From: Duganella levis
Lineage (GTDB): Bacteria > Pseudomonadota > Gammaproteobacteria > Burkholderiales > Burkholderiaceae_D
Assembly: GCF_009857605.1 (NCBI RefSeq)
Contig: NZ_WWCT01000006.1
Coordinates: forward strand, 214,720-278,719
DNA: 64,000 nucleotides
Direction: 5' to 3'
This document shows positions 51,085 to 58,889 of the stretch, one piece after another. Under the pieces are notes generated by a model, which worked only from the letters and a program-made list of their open reading frames with translations, made no database searches and was not told the origin of the DNA. A program made the translations under genes and the position numbers. The stretch's first letter is position 1; each line of letters begins with the position of its first letter.

Positions 51085-51104
51085 GCCCGGATGTGGCCAA
51101 AGTC
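51085..51104 (+). repeat. TGGCCG palindromic element L (reduced)
   Basis: GCCCGGATGTGGCCAAAGTC, a short diverged copy that ends on the stop codon (51105-51103) of the 51103-51522 gene. Confidence 0.45.
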
Positions 51105-51522
51105 AGAACCAGCCCATAAGCGAAGGCTTTTTGGTCCCTGTTATGGCACCAGGGTGCGCTTTGAAGTCGTGAATAACCCTCTCAAGCGCTGCCAGGATCT
51201 TTGGTCGCTTTGAATGATGTGAAAGACGAGCTGGCAACTTCTCGAACCAGCGCTGTGTTTCGTAATGGTCTCCACCCAAATTTTCACGGTAAACAGGCAA
51301 GCGTCCACTCATGCGAATCTTTTGCGCAAAATAGTCATGGCAAAGTTCAATTTGCATGACACTATGAAAGGTAAAACGAAAGCCACAAACATCCACTAAA
51401 CAAACCTTGTATGGCAGCAGTCCCTTTGAGCTTTGATATCGTTGGAGTTGTTCGTCGTCAATGTACGACATGTAATTCGGGTAATGCCCCGTTCGATAAT
51501 CTTTGACAGTGATTTTTGCCAT
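51103..51522 (-). CDS. Hypothetical protein of ORFan island 2
   Basis: A 139-residue basic soluble protein (TGHYPNYMSYIDDEQLQRY, then LLPYKVCLVDVCGFRFTFHS). It has three cysteines, many aromatic residues and a Lys-rich C-terminus. It does not match a family I know. Its stop overlaps element L. Such small single-domain proteins in repeat-tagged arrays are often immunity-type proteins, but nothing in the sequence proves it. Confidence 0.55.
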   Translation of the reverse strand: MAKITVKDYRTGHYPNYMSYIDDEQLQRYQSSKGLLPYKVCLVDVCGFRFTFHSVMQIELCHDYFAQKIRMSGRLPVYRENLGGDHYETQRWFEKLPARLSHHSKRPKILAALERVIHDFKAHPGAITGTKKPSLMGWF

Positions 51523-51552
51523 AGGTATTGATTCATCATCTCGTTGGACAAC

Positions 51553-51580
51553 CAGTGACCACTATTGGCCGTATGCCGAC
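51553..51580 (+). repeat. TGGCCG palindromic element M1
   Basis: CAGTGACCACTATTGGCCGT then ATGCCGAC. It is similar to element I (TATTGGCCGTATGCCG identical over 16 bases), although the two islands are about 40 kb apart. Confidence 0.65.
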
Positions 51581-51593
51581 TACTTTGGACGCC

Positions 51594-51616
51594 GTCCGCT
51601 AATGGCGGGCTGCGGC
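51594..51616 (+). repeat. TGGCCG-type palindromic element M2
   Basis: GTCCGCTAATGGCGGGCTGC then GGC. The left arm is the full consensus GTCCGCT; the core has TGGCGG instead of TGGCCG. It touches the stop of the 51618-51911 gene. Confidence 0.55.
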
Positions 51617-51617
51617 A

Positions 51618-51911
51618 TCATCGCTCTACCAGCTGAACCGCATGTTCGTGGCCCGTTTTAAACATTTGCGCAAACGCGATCACCTCTTCTAGCGATTCGT
51701 TCCGATGGCAGGTGGTAATGATGAGATGCTGTCCATTCCCATCCTCATCAATGCTAATCCAGTCCAGAGCATCCTCCCATTTATCGGCGTCTTGACCGAG
51801 TACGCAGAAGAGTTCAATACGGTCCTGCAGCAATTCACGCAGAAACCCATCGTCCCGCTCTGAACGATATCCAGATTTCGAAAGCAAAACAATTTTTCCA
51901 GAGTAGGGCAT
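51618..51911 (-). CDS. Hypothetical protein of ORFan island 2 (DUF7684-like)
   Basis: A 97-residue protein with alternating strand and helix (GKIVLLSKSGYRSE, then LLQDRIELFCVLGQDADKW and HLIITTCHRNESLEEVIAFA). The LFCVLGQD and T-x-x-HxNESLEEV features recall a small domain-of-unknown-function family (DUF7684, as I remember it). That assignment needs a profile search. Its start precedes the DUF6881-like gene's stop by 37 bases. Elements M1 and M2 lie at its 3' end. Confidence 0.55.
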   Translation of the reverse strand: MPYSGKIVLLSKSGYRSERDDGFLRELLQDRIELFCVLGQDADKWEDALDWISIDEDGNGQHLIITTCHRNESLEEVIAFAQMFKTGHEHAVQLVER

Positions 51912-51948
51912 ATTTCAACGGGCCTGCATTTGGCTGGTCGCGGCATAG

Positions 51949-52224
51949 CTACGAGAGGCTCCAAGCTGCCTCGAAATCTTGTGACGAAATTGCAGTGTAT
52001 CCGGACTCAGATAAATCAAGCGGAGTTTGGCTCAATCTACCGAACTCATCCTCTATATGCTGTTCACCATAACATAGGCGAACACCCGAATCGTACAGCT
52101 CAACCTGACGAAGTACACCGCCATTATCATCAACTTCGAAGTACCACCAAGAGGTTCCCCAAGCGTTATGCTCATCGCCTCCAAGCTCAGCCCAGTGTCG
52201 TTTAACGTAAGTCGGCATATTCAA
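51949..52224 (-). CDS. Hypothetical protein of ORFan island 2 (DUF6881-like)
   Basis: A 91-residue soluble protein. The pattern RHWAELGGDEHNAWGTSWWYFEVDDNG, then LRQVELYDSGVRLCYGE and DEFGRLSQTPLDLSE, matches small proteins annotated as DUF6881 (from memory). These occur scattered in bacterial genomes and may be immunity proteins. The start may be either of two ATGs six bases apart (52224 or 52218). It sits between two elements' host genes on the minus strand. Confidence 0.6.
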   Translation of the reverse strand: MNMPTYVKRHWAELGGDEHNAWGTSWWYFEVDDNGGVLRQVELYDSGVRLCYGEQHIEDEFGRLSQTPLDLSESGYTAISSQDFEAAWSLS

Positions 52225-52240
52225 ATCAGGTCAATAACGC

Positions 52241-52270
52241 CAGTGACTGCTATTTGGCCGAAAGCGGGCC
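52241..52270 (+). repeat. TGGCCG palindromic element N
   Basis: CAGTGACTGCTATTTGGCCG then AAAGCGGGCC. The stop codon of the 52250-52489 gene lies within it. It shares CAGTGAC-x-x-CTATT with element M1. Confidence 0.65.
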
Positions 52271-52489
52271 TTGCGTTAACTGCACAGCCCTGGAATTACG
52301 AGGCGTAGCGTTCTCGTGGTACAGGTCCGCCAAATATTCACACAGCTCACTCTCGGCAACATCTCCCGGCACGACGAAGTCTGCCGGCCGGCGCTTGCCG
52401 TCGGCTCCCAGGTAAAAAGCTTGCCAAGCCCCTTCAACGCCCGTCACTGCGATGAACGCACCAAAAATATTGAACCTGAATTCGTTCAT
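52250..52489 (-). CDS. Hypothetical protein of ORFan island 2 (DUF7661-like)
   Basis: A 79-residue protein with a beta-rich N-terminus (FRFNIFGAFIAVTGVEGAW) and then QAFYLGADGKRRPADFVVPG, followed by a helical ELCEYLADLYHE segment. This resembles a family I recall as DUF7661; a profile search is needed. It is the first gene of island 2, upstream of the chemoreceptor's terminator, and its 3' end carries element N. Confidence 0.6.
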   Translation of the reverse strand: MNEFRFNIFGAFIAVTGVEGAWQAFYLGADGKRRPADFVVPGDVAESELCEYLADLYHENATPRNSRAVQLTQGPLSAK

Positions 52490-52555
52490 GATAATTACGC
52501 ATATTCCACTTGATTGGGGAGTGCATCGACTTTATCAGGAGATTGTCGATATGGC

Positions 52556-52585
52556 AAAAAAAAGGGCCAAGAAAAACTTGGCCCT
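52556..52585 (-). terminator. Rho-independent terminator of the chemoreceptor gene
   Basis: On the minus strand: AGGGCCAAG (52585-52577) pairs with CTTGGCCCT (52571-52563) around a 5-base loop, followed by an 8-base T run. It lies 33 bases after the chemoreceptor stop. Confidence 0.9.
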
Positions 52586-52617
52586 GTCGTCACGCCTTTA
52601 CTCCGAAAAGCGTTTGC

Positions 52618-54300
52618 TTAGAATTCTTCCCACTCGTTGCTCGACGCAGCGGCAGCTTTCAATTTTTGCGGTGCCGGCTTGGGCGCTGGCTTGGCGCGCG
52701 GCGCTTTCGCCAGCGACGTCACCGTGGCGACAGTCCGTGCGGCCGGTGGCGCATATGCACTGCTGATGCGGAACGCACTCACCACCTCTTCCAGCTTGTC
52801 CGCCTGATCGCGCAGCGTGGCGGCTGCGGCAGCGGTCTGTTCGACCAGCGCGGCATTCTGCTGCGTGGTCTGGTCCATCTCCGTCACCGCGCGGTGCACT
52901 TGCGAGATGCCGTCGTTCTGCTCCTGCGTGGCGGCGCTGATTTCGCCGACGATGTCGGTCACCTGCTTGATGCTAGCCACCACTTCATGCATCGTCGATC
53001 CTGCCTGCTCCACCAGCTTGGTGCCCGAGCCGACCTTCTCGACCGAATCATCGATCAGCGCCTTGATCTCCTTGGCCGCCGCCGCCGAGCGCTGCGCCAG
53101 ATTGCGCACTTCGGTGGCGACGACCGCAAAGCCACGACCCTGTTCACCGGCGCGCGCCGCTTCCACTGCCGCATTCAGCGCCAGGATATTGGTCTGGAAG
53201 GCGATACCGTCAATCACCGAAATAATATCCACGATCTTGCGCGACGATTCGTTGATGGAGCCCATGGTCACCACCACCTGCTCGACCACCGCGCCGCCCT
53301 GCGTCGCCACTTCGGACGCCGACCGCGCCAGCTGGTTCGCCTGACGCGCGTTGTCCGCATTCTGGCCAACGGTGGACGTCAGCTGCTCCATGCTGGCCGC
53401 CGTCTCTTCCAGCGCCGCCGCTTGCGACGAAGTACGCTGCGACAGGTCGCCGGTGCCCGATGCAATCTGCTGCGACGCCGCGCCGACTGCACTGGTCGAT
53501 GCGCGCACCGTGTCGATCACGCCCGCAATCTGCTCCAGCAGCTTGTTGAACGCCACCGCCGTATGGCCGATTTCGTCCATGCGCTCGACGCGGATTTGTT
53601 TGGTCAGGTCCAGCGACTGGCTCACATCTTCCAGCGTGCCGCGAATCGAGGCCAGGCTGCTGCGAATGGTGGTGTACAGCTGCCATGCCAGCACGCCGGT
53701 CACAATCACCGCCAGCACAATCACCGTCACCAGCAGGCGGAAAGCGAAGTCGTACGCCGCCACACTCTCGGCGCGCACATCATCACTCAGCTTGTTGTTG
53801 TAAGCGATATGGTCGTCGAAGGCTTTTTTCAGCGCGCCGGCCGACGTGGCCAGCGGCGTGCCGGCTTGCAGCGTGGCGCGCACCGCATCGAGGTCGCCGG
53901 CGTGGGCGCCATTCAGGAACGGCACCAGCGCCCGGCGATAAGTCGCCATCGCCGCCTTGTCGGCATCCAGCATCTTGCGGTCGGTGTCGTCGAAGATGCG
54001 TTCTTTTTCGTAGTTCGCCATCACCTCGTCAAACTTGGCGTGGGCGTCGTTGTAGGCTTTATCCAGCGCGCTCTTGTCGGCCAGGTTGGAGAACACCGAC
54101 AGCCGATAGCCGGCCAGGCGCGTGTCCGCCATATAGCCCTTGGCCATATTCAGGCTGGCGATGCTGGGGATCAAACGGGTCTGCACCATGTCCAGCCGCT
54201 GCTGCGCCTTGGACAGTTGCGTCAGGCCGGCGACGCCGACAAAAATCAGCGCCGCCAAAGCCAGCGACAAGGTGAGTATCAAGCGCTTCGTAATCGTCAT
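52618..54300 (-). CDS. Methyl-accepting chemotaxis protein
   Basis: A 560-residue chemoreceptor. I take ATG 54300 (GGGA at 8-base spacing) as the start. The layout is TM1 (residues about 7-27), a periplasmic four-helix-bundle ligand domain (about 30-185, [18 protein letters not shown]), TM2 (about 187-208), HAMP and the long coiled signalling domain. The hairpin tip is [41 protein letters not shown]. The C-terminus is an Ala/Pro/Lys linker ending in NEWEEF, a WxxF-type pentapeptide that tethers CheR/CheB. The ligand is unknown. Confidence 0.93.
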   Translation of the reverse strand: MTITKRLILTLSLALAALIFVGVAGLTQLSKAQQRLDMVQTRLIPSIASLNMAKGYMADTRLAGYRLSVFSNLADKSALDKAYNDAHAKFDEVMANYEKERIFDDTDRKMLDADKAAMATYRRALVPFLNGAHAGDLDAVRATLQAGTPLATSAGALKKAFDDHIAYNNKLSDDVRAESVAAYDFAFRLLVTVIVLAVIVTGVLAWQLYTTIRSSLASIRGTLEDVSQSLDLTKQIRVERMDEIGHTAVAFNKLLEQIAGVIDTVRASTSAVGAASQQIASGTGDLSQRTSSQAAALEETAASMEQLTSTVGQNADNARQANQLARSASEVATQGGAVVEQVVVTMGSINESSRKIVDIISVIDGIAFQTNILALNAAVEAARAGEQGRGFAVVATEVRNLAQRSAAAAKEIKALIDDSVEKVGSGTKLVEQAGSTMHEVVASIKQVTDIVGEISAATQEQNDGISQVHRAVTEMDQTTQQNAALVEQTAAAAATLRDQADKLEEVVSAFRISSAYAPPAARTVATVTSLAKAPRAKPAPKPAPQKLKAAAASSNEWEEF

Positions 54301-54384
54301 TGCCATTTTCCCAAGCTGATTAAACAAGTATCATGAGAAAATTATGCTGCATTGCAACTAAAATTGCAATGAAACAATTAGAAC

Positions 54385-56532
54385 TCAGATTACTTTAAAG
54401 CCATGCGTACCGTCCTTGCCCAATTGCGCCACCAGGCCAAACTCCCAATCGAGGTAGGCCTGCATGGCGTCCGCGCGGTTGTCAGTCCCTTCGTAAGGAC
54501 GGCGATAACGGTCAATCAGCGGCGACGCCAGACGCGTGACGCCCGACTCCACCGGCTTGCCGGCGGCCAGCCACGCGGCCGTACCGCCAGTCAGCACCAG
54601 CACCGGCAGCTTGGTCAGCGCTTTCAGGTCCGCGCCGACATAGCGTGCCAGCAGGCTGCTGCCACAAGTGAGCACGTAGCGCTGCACACCCTCCGGCAGT
54701 TGCGCCAGCGCCGCAGCCAATTGAGAGCGTAACGCGAACCAGGCGCCGGGAATATGTCGCTTCTGGTAGTTGACGCCAGAGGTGAAGTCCAGTACCGCTA
54801 CCTGCTGCGGCGCAGTATCCAGCCACTCGGCCAGGGTCTCGACGCTGATTTCTTCCACCGCCGGATGCGGTGGCAGCTCATCCTTCCACGCGCCGGCGAC
54901 GCTGAAGTCAGCCGGCTGCAAGCCATCGACCACATACACGTCGTTGTTCATCTGCTTGAGCCAGTGCGCGGTGAGGTTGGCGCGCACGCCGTCGCTATCG
55001 GCCAGCACGATGCGTGCGCCGCGCACCGGCGCGAATTGTTCGGTTTCCTGCACCAGCTGCCCGCCCGGCGCGTTGCGGAAGTGCGGCAGCCTGCCATCGC
55101 CGTATTCGCCGGGACTGCGCACGTCGAAGAAGTAGTTGGTGCGCGCGCGGTCCGCATGCAGTGCCGCTAGCTGCGCGCGATCCAGTCGCGGCACGCCGGC
55201 GCGATCGGCCAGCGCGCGCGCGTCTTGCGCCGCCGTCTGCCGGTTGGCTTCCGCCGCAGGCGGATAGCTACGGGACTGGCCGTGTTCCAGCTGCTGCTGC
55301 GCCAGCGTCCAGCCGATGGTGCCATTGCGCAGCGCAGACACCGGATTCGGCACGCCGGCATTAATCAACGACTGCGTGCCGATGATGCTGCGCGTGCGTC
55401 CGGCGCAATTGACGATGATGCGGGTGGACGGATCGGGCGCCAGCTCGCGCGCGCGCAAGGCCAGCTCCGCGCCAGGTACGCTGATGCTGCCTGGGATACT
55501 CATGGTCTGGTATTCGTCGTAGCGGCGCGCGTCGAGGATGACGATGTTCTCGCCATTGTCGATCAGCGCTTTCACTTCGGGCGCTGACAGCGATGGCGTG
55601 TGCCGCTCATGCTCCACCAGTTCGCCGAAGGATTTGCTCGGCACATTCACATCGCGGAAAAGTTCACCGCCGGCGGCGCGCCAGCCTGCGATGCCGCCAT
55701 CCAGCAGCGCCACATTGGTGTAGCCTAGCTGGTGTAGCCGCAGCGCCGACGGCAGCGCCAGGCCTTCACCATCGTCCAGCACCACAATCGGCGCATCGCG
55801 GCGCGGCAGCTTGGTATAGGCGTCGACTTCGATGCGGCCGTATGGGAAGTTGGCGGCGAACAGCGGATGCTCTTGCGCGTGCGGGTCTTCTTCGCGCACG
55901 TCCAGCAGCGCGATCTCGCGGCCAGCCAGCAGCTCCGCCCTCACCTGCTCGTAACTGCGAAGCGGAATCTGCGGCGTATAGCCGGAGCGGAATGGCTTGA
56001 CCTGGCCATCCAGCGTGAACACATGGCGATCCACCTCGCCGATATCCGCGCCGTACACGTGGATGCCGACCGACACGCGGTCGCTGTAGGCGTTGTAGAC
56101 CTGATGGATATCGCCCAGGGTCGGCGACACCGCAACCACGGTGCCGGCTTCCAGCCGCTGCGGCTCGCCGTGGCGCTCCAGCGTGCCGTCCGCGTTGCGG
56201 CGGAAGTCGTGCGAAATCTCGGCGCCGCGCAGCAGGCCAATCAAGCCCCATACGGTGTGGTCGTGTATCGGTGTTGACTGGCCCGGTCCCCAAACAAAGC
56301 TCACCACCGAAAAACGCGCGGCCGGATCGCGGTACAGCAGGTACTGCCGATAGAACTGCGGATGCGGCGCAGCGGCTTCCGGCGGCAACCAGTCGTCATG
56401 GGCAATCAGCTCGCGCAGTGCGGCCGAGCCTTGCTCGACAAGCTGTGCTTCATCCTGGCCGATCACGGCTTCCAGCTGACTGACGAAATGCCGCAGTCGC
56501 GGCGACAGATCGGATTGTAATACTTCGCTCAT
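54385..56532 (-). CDS. Cysteine dioxygenase fused to four rhodanese domains
   Basis: A 715-residue fusion. Residues 1-about 190 are a cysteine-dioxygenase cupin with iron ligands in PIHDHTVWG (His-x-His) and the third His in GDIHQVYN; it oxidises a thiol such as cysteine to a sulfinate. Four rhodanese (sulfurtransferase) domains follow: one from about 210 (ALLDVREEDPHAQ, VVLDDGEG, no active Cys), one from about 325 (VILDARRYDEY, NCAGRTR with Cys), one from about 455 (YFFDVRSPGEYGDG, LADSDGVRA, no Cys) and one from about 580 (TCGSSLLA with Cys). Two active and two degenerate domains alternate. AAGGAGG precedes the ATG. It is the last gene of an organosulfur cluster. Confidence 0.88.
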   Translation of the reverse strand: MSEVLQSDLSPRLRHFVSQLEAVIGQDEAQLVEQGSAALRELIAHDDWLPPEAAAPHPQFYRQYLLYRDPAARFSVVSFVWGPGQSTPIHDHTVWGLIGLLRGAEISHDFRRNADGTLERHGEPQRLEAGTVVAVSPTLGDIHQVYNAYSDRVSVGIHVYGADIGEVDRHVFTLDGQVKPFRSGYTPQIPLRSYEQVRAELLAGREIALLDVREEDPHAQEHPLFAANFPYGRIEVDAYTKLPRRDAPIVVLDDGEGLALPSALRLHQLGYTNVALLDGGIAGWRAAGGELFRDVNVPSKSFGELVEHERHTPSLSAPEVKALIDNGENIVILDARRYDEYQTMSIPGSISVPGAELALRARELAPDPSTRIIVNCAGRTRSIIGTQSLINAGVPNPVSALRNGTIGWTLAQQQLEHGQSRSYPPAAEANRQTAAQDARALADRAGVPRLDRAQLAALHADRARTNYFFDVRSPGEYGDGRLPHFRNAPGGQLVQETEQFAPVRGARIVLADSDGVRANLTAHWLKQMNNDVYVVDGLQPADFSVAGAWKDELPPHPAVEEISVETLAEWLDTAPQQVAVLDFTSGVNYQKRHIPGAWFALRSQLAAALAQLPEGVQRYVLTCGSSLLARYVGADLKALTKLPVLVLTGGTAAWLAAGKPVESGVTRLASPLIDRYRRPYEGTDNRADAMQAYLDWEFGLVAQLGKDGTHGFKVI

Positions 56533-56544
56533 CTTGCTTCCTCC

Positions 56545-57873
56545 TTACGCAGCCTGGCGGCGTGCGGCGGTGTTGCGGTTTTCCGGCACGTCCAGGCCCA
56601 GATTACCACGTAAGGTATGGTGCTCGTACTCCCGGCGGAACAGGCCGCGCTGTTGCAGGATCGGCACGACTTCGCTGACGAAAGCGTCCAGCTGGCGCGG
56701 CAGCGATTCAAACAAAATGAAGCCGTCGGCTGCGCCATTTTCAAACCAGCGCTGGATGGCGGCCGCCACTTGCACGCCGGTGCCGACGAATTCACGGCGC
56801 GGGCTGGCGTAGCGCAGTGCTGTCTCGCGCAGCGTCAGGTTTTCTTCGCGCGCGGTGCGGATGATGCGCTCGGACGAGCTGCGGTTGCTTTCGGCGCCGT
56901 GGTGGCCGATGTCCGGGAACGGGCCGTCCAGCGGGTACTGCGTCAGGTCATGTTCGTTGAAGGAACGGGCCAGAGCCACCAGCGCGTCTTCCACGCGGAT
57001 CAGGCTTACCGCTTCCTGGAACAGACGCTCGACCTCTTCCTCGTTGCGGCCGACGATGGCGCGCAGCGCTGGCAGCACGTTCAGGCGTTCCGGCGCGCGG
57101 CCAAAGGCGGCGGCACGGCGCTTGATGTCGGCGTAGTACGCTTGCGAAGCTTCAAACGACGAGTTCTCGGTGAAGAAGGCGTCTGCATAGCGGGCCGAGA
57201 AATTGCGGCCGTCTTCCGAGGCGCCGGCCTGGAAGATCACCGGCTGTCCTTGCGGCGAGCGGCTGATGTTGAGCGGGCCGCGCACCGAGAAGAATTCGCC
57301 CTTGTGGTTGAGCGTGTGCAGCTTGGACGGGTCGAAGAACTGGCCGCCGGCTTTGTCGCGCGTGAGGGCATCGTCTTCCCACGAGTCCCACAGGCCCTGT
57401 ACGGTTTCCAGATGTTCGGCGGCGATGCGGTAGCGGACTTCATGTGGTGGGTGCGTCGGTTTGCCGTAGTTGTCGGCGCTGCCGGACAACCAGGACGTGA
57501 CCACGTTCCAGCCGGCGCGGCCTTTGCTGATATGGTCCAGCGACGCGAACTGGCGCGCCACGGTGTACGGTTCGCTGTAGCTGACGGTGAGCGTGCCCAC
57601 CAGGCCGATGTTCTGGGTGGCGGTGGCCAGCGCCGACAGGATGGTCAGCGGTTCGAAGCGGTTCAGGTAGTGCGGGCTGGATTTTTCGGTAATGTGCACG
57701 CTGTCCGCCACGAACAGGAAGTCGAACCTGGCCTGCTCCGCCAGTTTGGCCTGGCGCAGGTAGAAGTCGATGTTGGTGCTGGCGGTAGGGTCGGCGTCCG
57801 GATGCCGCCAGTCGCCCCAGCCGGGACCAACGCCGTGCAGGATGAAGCCGAGTTTCAGTTGTCGAGTGCTCAT
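56545..57873 (-). CDS. FMN-dependent monooxygenase, NtaA/SnaA/DszA family (LLM class)
   Basis: A 442-residue luciferase-like flavin monooxygenase of the NtaA/SnaA/SoxA(DszA) type. Signatures: [52 protein letters not shown], and [13 protein letters not shown] with SADNYGK. These enzymes use FMNH2 from a separate reductase to oxidise sulfones, sulfonates or chelators. The gene lies 12 bases before the dioxygenase-rhodanese gene and follows a sulfonate-type binding protein, which favours a desulfurisation role. Confidence 0.9.
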   Translation of the reverse strand: MSTRQLKLGFILHGVGPGWGDWRHPDADPTASTNIDFYLRQAKLAEQARFDFLFVADSVHITEKSSPHYLNRFEPLTILSALATATQNIGLVGTLTVSYSEPYTVARQFASLDHISKGRAGWNVVTSWLSGSADNYGKPTHPPHEVRYRIAAEHLETVQGLWDSWEDDALTRDKAGGQFFDPSKLHTLNHKGEFFSVRGPLNISRSPQGQPVIFQAGASEDGRNFSARYADAFFTENSSFEASQAYYADIKRRAAAFGRAPERLNVLPALRAIVGRNEEEVERLFQEAVSLIRVEDALVALARSFNEHDLTQYPLDGPFPDIGHHGAESNRSSSERIIRTAREENLTLRETALRYASPRREFVGTGVQVAAAIQRWFENGAADGFILFESLPRQLDAFVSEVVPILQQRGLFRREYEHHTLRGNLGLDVPENRNTAARRQAA

Positions 57874-57896
57874 GGTGATGCTCCTTGTATGTAGGG

Positions 57897-58889
57897 TCAG
57901 GCGGGATGGAACAGGCTGGGGTCCACCAGCTTGCTCGCGTCTACCCGGCGCGGGAATAATTTGGCTTCGTAGAAGGTGTCTGCGACTTCCTGCAACTGGC
58001 GGACGATTTCGCTGTCCACCGCGCGCAGTTGAGGCTTGTCGCGGCTGACGGCCAGCTTGGCCACGTCGGGCGGCAAGCCTGTCAAACGCTGGAATACTTC
58101 GACGTACTCATTGGGGTGGGCGTTGGCCCAGACGTTCGATTGCGCCAGCCGTTGCAGCACGTCCGCCAGTGCGGCGCGCTTGCCGGGATCGGCCAGCGCT
58201 GCATCCGAAGCGGCAATGACGCCGATGCCGGAGTTGATGCCAACGCCATTGCGCAGCACCCGCGCGCCGCGTAGCTCGGCGGCCGCCTGGTAGGTGCCGA
58301 AGGTGGCCCATGCCTCGATCTTCCCGCTGGAGAAAGCGACGGCGGCGTCGCTCGGCAGGAGGAAACCGGTAGTGACGTCCTGCGGCTTGAGGCCCGCTTC
58401 GCGCAGCGCACCAAACAACAGGAAGTGCGCCACGCTGCCGCGCGCGGAAGAGACGATGACGTTGCGGCCTTTGAGGTCGGCCACGGTCTTGATCGGCGAA
58501 TCCGGCGGTACCAGGATGGCGACGCTGACCGGCGAGGAGACGCTGGCCGCCACCACCTTGACGCGCGCGCCGCCGGCGGCCGCTGCCAGGGCCGGCGTGT
58601 CGGCCGCCATGGCGGTATCGACGTCGCCGGAGACCACCGCCTCAAACAACGGCGCCGCCCCCTGGAAGCTGGCCCACTGGATTTTGTACGGCACATCTTT
58701 CAGCACGCCAGCCGCTTCGGCCTTGGTCTGCAACAGGCGGACCTGATCGCCCAGCACCAGCGTGACCTTGGACAGATCGACCGCCGCACTGCCCGCTGCC
58801 GGTCCGGCCTTGCCACAAGCACTCAGCAACGCTCCCGCCGGGAGCATCGCCAGCAGCCGGCGACGGATCACATCCGGATCAGAAGGCAT
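57897..58889 (-). CDS. ABC-type substrate-binding lipoprotein, sulfonate/nitrate (SsuA/TauA-like) type
   Basis: A 330-residue binding protein. The leader [20 protein letters not shown] carries both twin arginines and a lipobox (Cys25). The mature part fits the SsuA/NrtA fold: [66 protein letters not shown] and [21 protein letters not shown]. Its start overlaps the end of the TonB receptor gene by 11 bases. No ABC permease or ATPase gene accompanies it in this window, which is unusual. Confidence 0.87.
   Translation of the reverse strand: MPSDPDVIRRRLLAMLPAGALLSACGKAGPAAGSAAVDLSKVTLVLGDQVRLLQTKAEAAGVLKDVPYKIQWASFQGAAPLFEAVVSGDVDTAMAADTPALAAAAGGARVKVVAASVSSPVSVAILVPPDSPIKTVADLKGRNVIVSSARGSVAHFLLFGALREAGLKPQDVTTGFLLPSDAAVAFSSGKIEAWATFGTYQAAAELRGARVLRNGVGINSGIGVIAASDAALADPGKRAALADVLQRLAQSNVWANAHPNEYVEVFQRLTGLPPDVAKLAVSRDKPQLRAVDSEIVRQLQEVADTFYEAKLFPRRVDASKLVDPSLFHPA

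Noticed and set aside
10052..52270. Classical integron attC sites in the two small-gene islands
   Set aside because: GTTAAGC in element F and GTTAGA in element K recall the GTTRRRY core, but no matching RYYYAAC partner lies at the expected spacing and no integrase is present. I keep only a cassette-like hypothesis.
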